DNA from: Myoxocephalus aenaeus
Taxonomy: Eukaryota; Chordata; Actinopteri; Perciformes; Cottidae
Length of the DNA: 64,000 nt
Direction of reading: 5' to 3'
NCBI GenBank assembly: GCA_038501785.1
Contig: JBAMJR010000168.1
Location: forward strand, 2,223,501-2,287,500
Shown here: in pieces, positions 31,301 to 46,300 of the stretch
How the letters are laid out: each line of letters begins with the position of its first letter
Numbering within the stretch: position 1 is the first letter of the stretch
Translations under genes and position numbers: made by a program
Notes under the pieces: generated by a model
Told to the model about the DNA's origin: nothing
The model's database searches: none
Seen by the model: only the letters and a program-made list of their open reading frames with translations

Positions 31301-34300
31301 TGTGTAACGTACCAGTATAGAATGTGTGTAACGTATAGAATGTGTGTAACGTACCAGTATAGAATGTGTGTAACGTATAGAATGTGTGTAACATACCAGT
31401 ATAGAATGTGTGTAACGTACCAGTATAGAATGTGTGTAACGTACCAGTATAGAAGTATAGAATGTGTGTAACGTACCATTGTAGAATGTGTGTAACGTAC
31501 CAGTATAGAACGCGTGTAACGTACCAGTGTAGAATGTGTGTAACGTACCAGTGTAGAATGTGTGTAACGTACCAGTGTAGAATGTGTGTAACGTACCAGT
31601 GTAGAACGCGTGTAACGTACCAGTGTAGAACGCGTGTAACGTACCAGTGTAGAACGTGTGTAACGTACCAGTGTAGAACGTGTGTAACGTACCAGTGTAG
31701 AACGCGTGTAACGTACCAGTGTAGAATGTGTGTACCAGTATAGTGTGTGTAACATACCAGTATAGAATGTGTGTAACGTATAGAATGTGTGTAACGTACC
31801 AGTGTAGAACGTGTGTAACGTACCAGTGTAGAACGCGTGTAACGTACCAGTGTAGAACGTGTGTAACGTACCAGTGTAGAACGTGTGTAACGTACCAGTG
31901 TAGAACGCGTGTAACGTACCAGTGTAGAACGCGTGTAACGTACCAGTGTAGAACGCGTGTAACGTACCAGTGTAGAATGTGTGTAACGTACCGGTGTAGA
32001 ATGTGTGTAACGTACTAGTGTAGAATGTGTGTAACGTACCAGTATAGAACGCGTGTAACGTACCAGTATAGAACGCGTGTAACGTACCAGTGTAGAATGT
32101 GTGTAACGTACCAGTGTAGAATATGTGTACCAGTATAGTGTGTGTAACATACCAGTATAGAATGTGTGTAACGTATAGAATGTGTGTAACGTACCAGTAT
32201 AGAATGTGTGTACCAGTATAGTGTGTGTAACGTACCAGTATAGAATGTGTGTAACGTATAGAATGTGTGTAACGTACCAGTATAGAATGTGTGTAACGTA
32301 TAGAATGTGTGTAACATACCAGTATAGAATGTGTGTAACGTACCAGTATAGAATGTGTGTAACGTACCAGTATAGAAGTATAGAATGTGTGTAACGTACC
32401 ATTGTAGAATGTGTGTAACGTACCAGTATAGAACGCGTGTAACGTACCAGTGTAGAATGTGTGTAACGTACCAGTGTAGAATGTGTGTAACGTACCAGTG
32501 TAGAATGTGTGTAACGTACCAGTGTAGAACGCGTGTAACGTACCAGTGTAGAACGCGTGTAACGTACCAGTGTAGAACGTGTGTAACGTACCAGTGTAGA
32601 ACGTGTGTAACGTACCAGTGTAGAACGCGTGTAACGTACCAGTGTAGAATGTGTGTACCAGTATAGTGTGTGTAACATACCAGTATAGAATGTGTGTAAC
32701 GTATAGAATGTGTGTAACGTACCAGTATAGAATGTGTGTAACGTACCAGTGTAGAATGTGTGTAACGTATCAGTATAGAACGCGTGTAACGTACCAGTGT
32801 AGAACGTGTGTAACGTACCAGTGTAGAACGTGTGTAACGTACCAGTGTAGAACGCGTGTAACGTACCAGTGTAGAACGCGTGTAACGTACCAGTGTAGAA
32901 CGCGTGTAACGTACCAGTGTAGAACGCGTGTAACGTACCAGTGTAGAACGCGTGTAACGTACCAGTGTAGAACGCGTGTAACGTACCAGTGTAGAACGTG
33001 TGTAACGTACCAGTGTAGAACGTGTGTAACGTACCAGTGTAGAACGTGTGTAACGTACCAGTGTAGAACGTGTGTAACGTACCAGTGTAGAACGTGTGTA
33101 ACGTACCAGTGTAGAACGTGTGTAACGTACCAGTGTAGAACGTGTGTAACGTACCAGTGTAGAACGCGTGTAACGTACCAGTGTAGAACGCGTGTAACGT
33201 ACCAGTGTAGAACGCGTGTAACGTACCGGTGTAGAACGTGTGTAACGTACCGGTGTAGAATGTGTGTAACGTACCGGTGTAGAATGTGTGTAACGTACCA
33301 GTGTAGAACGCGTGTAACGTACCAGTATAGAACGCGTGTAACGTACCAGTGTAGAATGTGTGTAACGTACCAGTGTAGAATGTGTGTACCAGTATAGTGT
33401 GTGTAACATACCAGTATAGAATGTGTGTAACGTATAGAATGTGTGTAACGTACCAGTATAGAATGTGTCTACCAGTATAGTGTGTGTAACGTACCAGTAT
33501 AGAATGTGTGTAACGTATAGAATGTGTGTAACGTACCAGTATAGAATGTGTGTAACGTATAGAATGTGTGTAACATACCAGTATAGAATGTGTGTAACGT
33601 ACCAGTATAGAATGTGTGTAACGTACCAGTATAGAAGTATAGAATGTGTGTAACGTACCATTGTAGAATGTGTGTAACGTACCAGTATAGAACGCGTGTA
33701 ACGTACCAGTGTAGAATGTGTGTAACGTACCAGTATAGAATGTGTGTAACGTACCAGTGTAGAATGTGTGTAACGTACCAGTGTAGAATGTGTGTAACGT
33801 ACCAGTATAGAATGTGTGTAACGTACCAGTGTAGAATGTGTGTAACGTACCAGTGTAGAACGTGTGTAACGTACCAGTGTAGAACGTGTGTAACGTACCA
33901 GTGTAGAACGTGTGTAACGTACCAGTGTAGAACGTGTGTAACGTACCAGTATAGAATGTGTGTAACGTACCAGTGTAAAATGTGTGTACCAGTATAGTGT
34001 GTGTAACATACCAGTATAGAATGTGTGTAACGTATAGAATGTGTGTAACGTACCAGTATAGAATGTGTGTAACGTACCAGTGTAGAATGTGTGTAACGTA
34101 CCAGTGTAGAACGTGTGTAACGTACCAGTGTGGAACGCGTGTAACGTACCAGTATAGAATGTGTGTAACGTACCAGTGTAGAATGCGTGTAACGTACCAG
34201 TGTAGAACGCGTGTAACGTACCAGTGTAGAACGCGTGTAACGTACCAGTGTAGAACGTGTGTAACGTACCAGTGTAGAACGCGTGTAACGTACCAGTGTA

Positions 34301-37300
34301 GAACGCGTGTAACGTACCGGTGTAGAACGCGTGTAACGTACCGGTGTAGAACGCGTGTAACGTACCGGTGTAGAATGTGTGTAACGTACCGGTGTAGAAT
34401 GTGTGTAACGTACCAGTGTAGAATGTGTGTAACGTACCAGTATAGAACGCGTGTAACGTACCAGTATAGAACGCGTGTAACGTACCAGTGTAGAATGTGT
34501 GTAACGTACCAGTGTAGAATGTGTGTACCAGTATAGTGTGTGTAACATACCAGTATATAATGTGTGTAACGTATAGAATGTGTGTAACGTACCAGTATAG
34601 AATGTGTGTACCAGTATAGTGTGTGTAACGTACCAGTATAGAATGTGTGTAACGTATAGAATGTGTGTAACGTACCAGTATAGAATGTGTGTAACGTATA
34701 GAATGTGTGTAACATACCAGTATAGAATGTGTGTAACGTACCAGTATAGAATGTGTGTAACGTACCAGTATAGAAGTATAGAATGTGTGTAACGTACCAT
34801 TGTAGAATGTGTGTAACGTACCAGTATAGAATGTGTGTAACGTACCATTGTAGAATGTGTGTAACGTACCAGTATAGAATGTGTGTAACGTACCAGTGTA
34901 GAATGTGTGTAACGTACCAGTGTAGAATGTGTGTAACGTACCAGTGTAGAATGTGTGTAACGTACCAGTGTAGAATGTGTGTAACGTACCAGTGTAGAAT
35001 GTGTGTAACGTACCAGTGTAGAATGTGTGTAACGTACCAGTGTAGAATGTGTGTACCAGTATAGTGTGTGTAACATACCAGTATAGAATGTGTGTAACGT
35101 ATAGAATGTGTGTAATGTACCAGTGTAGAATGTGTGTAACGTACCAGTATAGAGTGTGTGTAACGTATAGAATGTGTGTAACGTACCAGTATAGCATGTG
35201 TGTAACGTACCAGTATAGAATGTGTGTAATGTACCAGTATAGAATGTGTGTAACATACCAGTATAGAATGTGTGTAACGTATAGAATGTGTGTAACGTAC
35301 CAGTATAGCATGTGTGTAATGTACCAGTATAGAATGTGTGTAACATACCAGTATAGAATGTGTGTAACATATAGAATGTGTGTAACGTACCAGTGTCGAA
35401 TGTGTGTAACATACCAGTATAGAATGTGTGTAACGTACCAGTATAGAAGTGTGTAACGTATAGAGTGTGTGTAACGTACCAGTATAGAGTGTGTGTAACG
35501 TACCAGTGTTGAATGTGTGTAACTATAGAGTGTGTGTAACGTACCAGTGTAGAATGTGTGTAACGTACCAGTGTAGAATGTGTGTAACGTACCAGTGTAG
35601 AATGTGTGTACCAGTATAGTGTGTGCAACGTACCAGTATAGAATGTGTGTAACGTATAGAATGTGTGTAACGTACCAGTATAGAATGTGTGTAACGTACC
35701 AGTGTAGAATGTGTGTAACGTACCAGTGTAGAATGTGTGTAACGTACCAGTGTAGAATGTGTGTAACGTACCAGTGTAGAATGTGTGTAACGTACCAGTG
35801 TAGAATGTGTGTAACGTACCAGTGTAGAACGCGTGTAACGTACCAGTGTAGAACGCGTGTAACGTACCAGTGTAGAATGTGTGTAACGTACCAGTGTAGA
35901 ACGTGTGTAACGTACCAGTGTAGAACGCGTGTAACGTACCAGTGTAGAATGTGTGTAACGTACCAGTGTAGAATGTGTGTAACGTACCAGTGTAGAATGT
36001 GTGTAACGTACCAGTGTAGAACGCGTGTAACGTACCATTGTAGAATGTGTGTAACGTACCAGTATAGAACGCGTGTAACGTACCAGTATAGAATGTGTGT
36101 AACGTACCAGTATAGAACGCGTGTAACGTACCAGTATAGAATGTGTGTAACGTACCAGTGTAGAATGTGTGTAACGTACGAGTGTAGAATGTGTGTAACG
36201 TACCAGTGTAGAATGTGTGTACCAGTATAGTGTGTGTAACATACCAGTATAGAATGTGTGTAACGTATAGAATGTGTGTAACGTACCAGTATAGAATGTG
36301 TGTACTAGTATAGTGTGTGTAACGTACCAGTATAGAATGTGTGTAACGTATAGAATGTGTGTAACGTACCAGTATAGAATGTGTGTACTAGTATAGTGTG
36401 TGTAACATACCAGTATAGAATGTGTGTAACGTATAGAATGTGTGTAACGTACCAGTATAGAATGTGTGTACTAGTATAGTGTGTGTAACGTACCAGTATA
36501 GAATGTGTGTAACGTATAGAATGTGTGTAACGTACCAGTATAGAATGTGTGTAACATACCAGTATAGAATGTGTGTAACATATATAATGTGTGTAACGTA
36601 CCAGTATAGAATGTGTGTAACGTACCAGTATAGAATTTGTGTAACATACCAGTATAGAATGTGTGTAACATACCAGTATAGAATGTGTGTAACGTATAGA
36701 ATGTGTGTAACGTACCAGTATAGAATGTGTGTACCAGTATAGTGTGTGTAACGTACCAGTATAGAATGTGTGTAACGTATAGAATGTGTGTAACGTACCA
36801 GTATAGAATGTGTGTAACATACCAGTATAGAATGTGTGTAACATATATAATGTGTGTAACGTACCAGTGTAGAATGTGTGTAACGTACCAGTGTAGAATG
36901 TGTGTAACGTACCAGTGTAGAACGTGTGTAACGTACCAGTGTAGAACGCATGTAACGTACCAGTGTAGAATGTGTGTAACGTACCAGTGTAGAATGTGTG
37001 TAACGTACCAGTGTAGAATGTGTGTAACGTACCAGTGTAGAACGCGTGTAACGTACCATTGTAGAATGTGTGTAACGTACCAGTATAGAACGCGTGTAAC
37101 GTACCAGTATAGAATGTGTGTAACGTACCAGTATAGAATGTGTGTAACGTACCAGTGTAGAATGTGTGTAACGTACCAGTATAGAATGTGTGTAACGTAC
37201 CAGTGTAGAATGTGTGTAACGTACCAGTGTAGAATGTGTGTAATGTACCAATATAGAATGTGTGTAACGTACCAGTGTAGAATGTGTGTAACGTACCAGT

Positions 37301-40300
37301 GTAGAATGTGTGTACCAGTATAGTGTGTGTAACATACCAGTATAGAATGTGTGTAACGTACCAGTATAGAATGTGTGTACTAGTATAGTGTGTGTAACGT
37401 ACCAGTATAGAATGTGTGTAACGTATAGAATGTGTGTACTAGTATAGTGTGTGTAACATACCAGTATAGAATGTGTGTAACGTATAGAATGTGTGTAACG
37501 TACCAGTATAGAATGTGTGTACTAGTATAGTGTGTGTAACGTACCAGTATAGAATGTGTGTAACGTATAGAATGTGTGTAACGTACCAGTATAGAATGTG
37601 TGTAACGTATAGAATGTGTGTAACGTACCAGTATAGAATGTGTGTAACGTACCAGTATAGAATGTGTGTAACATATATAATGTGTGTAACGTACCAGTAT
37701 AGAATGTGTGTAACGTACCAGTATAGAATGTGTGTAACATACCAGTATAGAATGTGTGTAACATACCAGTATAGAATGTGTGTAACGTATAGAATGTGTG
37801 TAACGTACCAGTATAGAATGTGTGTACCAGTATAGTGTGTGTAACGTACCAGTATAGAATGTGTGTAACGTATAGAATGTGTGTAACGTACCAGTATAGA
37901 ATGTGTGTAACATACCAGTATAGAATGTGTGTAACATATATAATGTGTGTAACGTACGAGTATAGAATGTGTGTAACATACCAGTATAGAATATGTGTAA
38001 CATACCAGTATAGAATGTGTGTAACGTATAGAATGTGTGTAATGTACCAGTGTAGAATGTGTGTAACGTACCAGTATAGCATGTGTGTAACGTACCAGTA
38101 TAGAATGTGTGTAATGTACCAGTATAGAATGTGTGTAACATACCAGTATAGAATGTGTGTAACATATAGAATGTGTGTAACGTACCAGTATAGAATGTGT
38201 GTAACGTACCAGTGTCGAATGTGTGTAACATACCAGTATAGAATGTGTGTAACGTACCAGTATAGAATGTGTGTAACGTATAGAGTGTGTGTAACGTACC
38301 AGTATAGAGTGTGTGTAACGTACCAGTGTTGAATGTGTGTAACGTATAGAGTGTGTGTAACGTACCAGTGTAGAATGTGTGTAACGTACCAGTATAGAAT
38401 GTGTGTAACATACCAGTATAGAATGTGTGTAACGTACCAGTATAGAATGTGTGTAACGTACCAGTATAGAATGTGTGTAACATACCAGTATAGACTGTGT
38501 GTAACGTACCAGTATAGACTGTGTGTAACATACCAGTATAGAATGTGTGTAACATATAGAATGTGTGTAACGTATGAGTATAGAATGTGTGTGACGTACC
38601 AGTATAGAATGTGTGTACCAGAATAGTTAGTGTAACGTACCAGTATAGAATGTGTGTACCAGTATAGTGTGTGTAACGTACCAGTATAGAATGTGTGTAT
38701 CGTATAGAATGTATGTAACGTACCAGTATAGAATGTGTGTAACATACCAGTATAGACTGTGTGTAACATACCAGTATAGAATGTGTGTAACGTACCAGTA
38801 TAGAATGTGTGTAACGTATGGAGTGTGTGTAACTTACCAGTATAGAGTGTGTGTAACGTACCAGTGTTGAATGTGTGTAACGTATAGAGTGTGTGTAACG
38901 TACCAGTATAGAATGTGTGTAACGTACCAGTGTAGAATGTGTGTAACAAACCAGTATAGAATGTGTGTAACGTACCAGTATAGAATGTGTGTAACGTACC
39001 AGTATAGAATGTGTGTAACGTATAGAGTGTGTGTATCGTACCAGTATAGAATGTGTGTAACGTACCAGTATAGAATGTGTGTAACGTACCAGTATAGAAT
39101 GTGTGTAACGTACCAGTGTAGAATGTCTGTAACGTACCAGTGTAGAATGTGTGTACCAGTATAGTGTGTGTAACGTACCAGTATAGAATGTGTGTAACGT
39201 ATAGAATGTGTGTAACGTACCAGTATAGAATGTGTGTAACGTACCAGTATAGAATGTGTGTAACATATATAATGTGTGTAACGTACCAGTATAGAATGTG
39301 TGTAACGTACCAGTATAGAATGTGTGTAACATACCAGTATAGAATGTGTGTAACATACCAGTATAGAATGTGTGTAACGTATAGAATGTGTGTAACGTAC
39401 CAGTATAGAATGTGTGTACCAGTATAGTGTGTGTAACGTACCAGTATAGAATGTGTGTAACGTATAGAATGTGTGTAACGTACCAGTATAGAATGTGTGT
39501 AACATACCAGTATAGAATGTGTGTAACATATATAATGTGTGTAACGTACGAGTATAGAATGTGTGTAACATACCAGTATAGAATGTGTGTAACATACCAG
39601 TATAGAATGTGTGTAACGTATAGAATGTGTGTAACGTACCAGTGTAGAATGTGTGTAACGTACCAGTGTAGAATGTGTGTACCAGTATAGTGTGTGTAAC
39701 GTACCAGTGTAGAATGTGTGTAACGTACCAGTGTAGAATGTGTGTAACGTACCAGTGTAGAATGTGTGTACCAGTATAGTGTGTGCAACGTACCAGTATA
39801 GAATGTGTGTAACGTATAGAATGTGTGTAACGTACCAGTATAGAATGTGTGTAACGTACCAGTGTAGAATGTGTGTAACGTACCAGTGTAGAATGTGTGT
39901 AACGTACCAGTGTAGAATGTGTGTAACGTACCAGTGTAGAATGTGTGTAACGTACCAGTGTAGAATGTGTGTAACGTACCAGTGTAGAACGCGTGTAACG
40001 TACCAGTGTAGAACGCGTGTAACGTACCAGTGTAGAATGTGTGTAACGTACCAGTGTAGAACGTGTGTAACGTACCAGTGTAGAACGCGTGTAACGTACC
40101 AGTGTAGAATGTGTGTAACGTACCAGTGTAGAATGTGTGTAACGTACCAGTGTAGAACGCGTGTAACGTACCATTGTAGAATGTGTGTAACGTACCAGTA
40201 TAGAACGCGTGTAACGTACCAGTATAGAATGTGTGTAACGTACCAGTATAGAACGTGTGTAACGTACCAGTATAGAATGTGTGTAACGTACCAGTGTAGA

Positions 40301-43300
40301 ATGTGTGTAACGTACCAGTGTAGAATGTGTGTAATGTACCAATATAGAATGTGTGTAACGTACGAGTGTAGAATGTGTGTAACGTACCAGTGTAGAATGT
40401 GTGTACCAGTATAGTGTGTGTAACATACCAGTATAGAATGTGTGTAACGTATAGAATGTGTGTAACGTACCAGTATAGAATGTGTGTACTAGTATAGTGT
40501 GTGTAACGTACCAGTATAGAATGTGTGTAACGTATAGAATGTGTGTAACGTACCAGTATAGAATGTGTGTACTAGTATAGTGTGTGTAACATACCAGTAT
40601 AGAATGTGTGTAACGTATAGAATGTGTGTAACGTACCAGTATAGAATGTGTGTACTAGTATAGTGTGTGTAACGTACCAGTATAGAATGTGTGTAACGTA
40701 TAGAATGTGTGTAACGTACCAGTATAGAATGTGTGTAACATACCAGTATAGAATGTGTGTAACATATATAATGTGTGTAACGTACCAGTATAGAATGTGT
40801 GTAACGTACCAGTATAGAATTTGTGTAACATACCAGTATAGAATGTGTGTAACATACCAGTATAGAATGTGTGTAACGTATAGAATGTGTGTAACGTACC
40901 AGTATAGAATGTGTGTACCAGTATAGTGTGTGTAACGTACCAGTATAGAATGTGTGTAACGTATAGAATGTGTGTAACGTACCAGTATAGAATGTGTGTA
41001 ACATACCAGTATAGAATGTGTGTAACATATATAATGTGTGTAACGTACCAGTGTAGAATGTGTGTAACGTACCAGTGTAGAATGTGTGTAACGTACCAGT
41101 GTAGAACGTGTGTAACGTACCAGTGTAGAACGCATGTAACGTACCAGTGTAGAATGTGTGTAACGTACCAGTGTAGAATGTGTGTAACGTACCAGTGTAG
41201 AATGTGTGTAACGTACCAGTGTAGAACGCGTGTAACGTACCATTGTAGAATGTGTGTAACGTACCAGTATAGAACGCGTGTAACGTACCAGTATAGAATG
41301 TGTGTAACGTACCAGTATAGAATGTGTGTAACGTACCAGTGTAGAATGTGTGTAACGTACCAGTATAGAATGTGTGTAACGTACCAGTGTAGAATGTGTG
41401 TAACGTACCAGTGTAGAATGTGTGTAATGTACCAATATAGAATGTGTGTAACGTACCAGTGTAGAATGTGTGTAACGTACCAGTGTAGAATGTGTGTACC
41501 AGTATAGTGTGTGTAACATACCAGTATAGAATGTGTGTAACGTACCAGTATAGAATGTGTGTACTAGTATAGTGTGTGTAACGTACCAGTATAGAATGTG
41601 TGTAACGTATAGAATGTGTGTACTAGTATAGTGTGTGTAACATACCAGTATAGAATGTGTGTAACGTATAGAATGTGTGTAACGTACCAGTATAGAATGT
41701 GTGTACTAGTATAGTGTGTGTAACGTACCAGTATAGAATGTGTGTAACGTATAGAATGTGTGTAACGTACCAGTATAGAATGTGTGTAACGTATAGAATG
41801 TGTGTAACGTACCAGTATAGAATGTGTGTAACGTACCAGTATAGAATGTGTGTAACATATATAATGTGTGTAACGTACCAGTATAGAATGTGTGTAACGT
41901 ACCAGTATAGAATGTGTGTAACATACCAGTATAGAATGTGTGTAACATACCAGTATAGAATGTGTGTAACGTATAGAATGTGTGTAACGTACCAGTATAG
42001 AATGTGTGTACCAGTATAGTGTGTGTAACGTACCAGTATAGAATGTGTGTAACGTATAGAATGTGTGTAACTTACCAGTATAGAATGTGTGTAACATACC
42101 AGTATAGAATGTGTGTAACATATATAATGTGTGTAACGTACGAGTATAGAATGTGTGTAACATACCAGTATAGAATGTGTGTAACATACCAGTATAGAAT
42201 GTGTGTAACGTATAGAATGTGTGTAATGTACCAGTGTAGAATGTGTGTAACGTACCAGTATAGCATGTGTGTAACGTACCAGTATAGAATGTGTGTAATG
42301 TACCAGTATAGAATGTGTGTAACATACCAGTATAGAATGTGTGTAACATATAGAATGTGTGTAACGTACCAGTATAGAATGTGTGTAACGTACCAGTGTC
42401 GAATGTGTGTAACATACCAGTATAGAATGTGTGTAACGTACCAGTATAGAATGTGTGTAACGTATAGAGTGTGTGTAACGTACCAGTATAGAGTGTGTGT
42501 AACGTACCAGTGTTGAATGTGTGTAACGTATAGAGTGTGTGTAACGTACCAGTGTAGAATGTGTGTAACGTACCAGTATAGAATGTGTGTAACATACCAG
42601 TATAGAATGTGTGTAACGTACCAGTATAGAATGTGTGTAACGTACCAGTATAGAATGTGTGTAACATACCAGTATAGACTGTGTGTAACGTACCAGTATA
42701 GACTGTGTGTAACATACCAGTATAGAATGTGTGTAACATATAGAATGTGTGTAACGTATGAGTATAGAATGTGTGTGACGTACCAGTATAGAATGTGTGT
42801 ACCAGAATAGTTAGTGTAACGTACCAGTATAGAATGTGTGTACCAGTATAGTGTGTGTAACGTACCAGTATAGAATGTGTGTATCGTATAGAATGTATGT
42901 AACGTACCAGTATAGAATGTGTGTAACATACCAGTATAGACTGTGTGTAACATACCAGTATAGAATGTGTGTAACGTACCAGTATAGAATGTGTGTAACG
43001 TATGGAGTGTGTGTAACTTACCAGTATAGAGTGTGTGTAACGTACCAGTGTTGAATGTGTGTAACGTATAGAGTGTGTGTAACGTACCAGTATAGAATGT
43101 GTGTAACGTACCAGTGTAGAATGTGTGTAACGTACCAGTATAGAATGTGTGTAACGTACCAGTATAGAATGTGTGTAACGTACCAGTATAGAATGTGTGT
43201 AACGTATAGAGTGTGTGTATCGTACCAGTATAGAATGTGTGTAACGTACCAGTATAGAATGTGTGTAACGTACCAGTATAGAATGTGTGTAACGTACCAG

Positions 43301-46300
43301 TGTAGAATGTCTGTAACGTACCAGTGTAGAATGTGTGTACCAGTATAGTGTGTGTAACGTACCAGTATAGAATGTGTGTAACGTATAGAATGTGTGTAAC
43401 GTACCAGTATAGAATGTGTGTAACGTACCAGTATAGAATGTGTGTAACATATATAATGTGTGTAACGTACCAGTATAGAATGTGTGTAACGTACCAGTAT
43501 AGAATGTGTGTAACATACCAGTATAGAATGTGTGTAACATACCAGTATAGAATGTGTGTAACGTATAGAATGTGTGTAACGTACCAGTATAGAATGTGTG
43601 TACCAGTATAGTGTGTGTAACGTACCAGTATAGAATGTGTGTAACGTATAGAATGTGTGTAACGTACCAGTATAGAATGTGTGTAACATACCAGTATAGA
43701 ATGTGTGTAACATATATAATGTGTGTAACGTACGAGTATAGAATGTGTGTAACATACCAGTATAGCATGTGTGTAACGTACCAGTATAGAATGTGTGTAA
43801 TGTACCAGTATAGAATGTGTGTAACATACCAGTATAGAATGTGTGTAACGTATAGAATGTGTGTAACGTACCAGTATAGCATGTGTGTAATGTACCAGTA
43901 TAGAATGTGTGTAACATACCAGTATAGAATGTGTGTAACATATAGAATGTGTGTAACGTACCAGTATAGAATGTGTGTAACGTACCAGTGTCGAATGTGT
44001 GTAACATACCAGTATAGAATGTGTGTAACGTACCAGTATAGAAGTGTGTAACGTATAGAGTGTGTGTAACGTACCAGTATAGAGTGTGTGTAACGTACCA
44101 GTGTTGAATGTGTGTAACTATAGAGTGTGTGTAGGTACCAGTGTAGAATGTGTGTAACGTACCAGTGTAGAATGTGTGTAACGTACCAGTGTAGAATGTG
44201 TGTACCAGTATAGTGTGTGCAACGTACCAGTATAGAATGTGTGTAACGTATAGAATGTGTGTAACGTACCAGTATAGAATGTGTGTAACGTACCAGTGTA
44301 GAATGTGTGTAACGTACCAGTGTAGAATGTGTGTAACGTACCAGTGTAGAATGAGTGTAACGTACCAGTGTAGAATGTGTGTAACGTACCAGTGTAGAAT
44401 GTGTGTAACGTACCAGTGTAGAACGCGTGTAACGTACCAGTGTAGAATGTGTGTAACGTACCAGTGTAGAACGTGTGTAACGTACCAGTGTAGAACGCGT
44501 GTAACGTACCAGTGTAGAATGTGTGTAACGTACCAGTGTAGAATGTGTGTAACGTACCAGTGTAGAATGTGTGTAACGTACCAGTGTAGAACGCGTGTAA
44601 CGTACCATTGTAGAATGTGTGTAACGTACCAGTATAGAACGCGTGTAACGTACCAGTATAGAATGTGTGTAACGTACCAGTATAGAATGTGTGTAACGTA
44701 CCAGTGTAGAATGTGGGTAACGTACCAGTATAGAATGTGTGTAACGTACCAGTGTAGAATGTGTGTAACGTACCAGTGTAGAATGTGTGTAATGTACCAA
44801 TATAGAATGTGTGTAACGTACCAGTGTAGAATGTGTGTAACGTACCAGTGTAGAATGTGTGTACCAGTATAGTGTGTGTAACATACCAGTATAGAATGTG
44901 TGTAACGTATAGAATGTGTGTAACGTACCAGTATAGAATGTGTGTACTAGTATAGTGTGTGTAACGTACCAGTATAGAATGTGTGTAACGTATAGAATGT
45001 GTGTAACGTACCAGTATAGAATGTGTGTACTAGTATAGTGTGTGTAACATACCAGTATAGAATGTGTGTAACGTATAGAATGTGTGTAACGTACCAGTAT
45101 AGAATGTGTGTACTAGTATAGTGTGTGTAACGTACCAGTATAGAATGTGTGTAACGTATAGAATGTGTGTAACGTACCAGTATAGAATGTGTGTAACATA
45201 CCAGTATAGAATGTGTGTAACATATATAATGTGTGTAACGTACCAGTATAGAATGTGTGTAACGTACCAGTATAGAATGTGTGTAACATACCAGTATAGA
45301 ATGTGTGTAACATACCAGTATAGAATGTGTGTAACGTATAGAATGTGTGTAACGTACCAGTATAGAATGTGTGTACCAGTATAGTGTGTGTAACGTACCA
45401 GTATAGAATGTGTGTAACGTATAGAATGTGTGTAACGTACCAGTATAGAATGTGTGTAACATACCAGTATAGAATGTGTGTAACATATATAATGTGTGTA
45501 ACGTACCAGTGTAGAATGTGTGTAACGTACCAGTGTAGAATGTGTGTAACGTACCAGTATAGAATGTGTGTAACGTACCAGTGTAGAATGTGTGTAACGT
45601 ACCAGTATAGAATGTGTGTAACGTACCAGTATAGAATGTGTGTAACGTACCAGTATAGAATGTGTGTAACGTATAGAGTGTGTGTAACGTACCAGTATAG
45701 AATGTGTGTAACGTACCAGTATAGAATGTGTGTAACGTACCAGTATAGAATGTGTGTAACGTACCAGTGTAGAATGTCTGTAACGTACCAGTGTAGAATG
45801 TGTGTACCAGTATAGTGTGTGTAACGTACCAGTATAGAATGTGTGTAACGTATAGAATGTGTGTAACGTACCAGTATAGAATGTGTGTAACGTACCAGTA
45901 TAGAATGTGTGTAACATATATAATGTGTGTAACGTACCAGTATAGAATGTGTGTAACGTACCAGTATAGAATGTGTGTAACATACCAGTATAGAATGTGT
46001 GTAACATACCAGTATAGAATGTGTGTAACGTATAGAATGTGTGTAACGTACCAGTATAGAATGTGTGTACCAGTATAGTGTGTGTAACGTACCAGTATAG
46101 AATGTGTGTAACGTATAGAATGTGTGTAACGTACCAGTATAGAATGTGTGTAACGTACCAGTATAGAATGTGTGTAACATATATAATGTGTGTAACGTAC
46201 GAGTATAGAATGTGTGTAACATACCAGTATAGAATGTGTGTAACATACCAGTATAGAATGTGTGTAACGTATAGAATGTGTGTAATGTACCAGTGTAGAA

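Noticed and set aside
31092..34715. 1207-codon open frame on the minus strand, and similar frames across 30.2-47.7 kb
   Set aside because: Pure product of the 24-bp minisatellite; octapeptide repeats in all three frames, no start context, no domain. It lies in an intron whose flanking exons splice together in phase.
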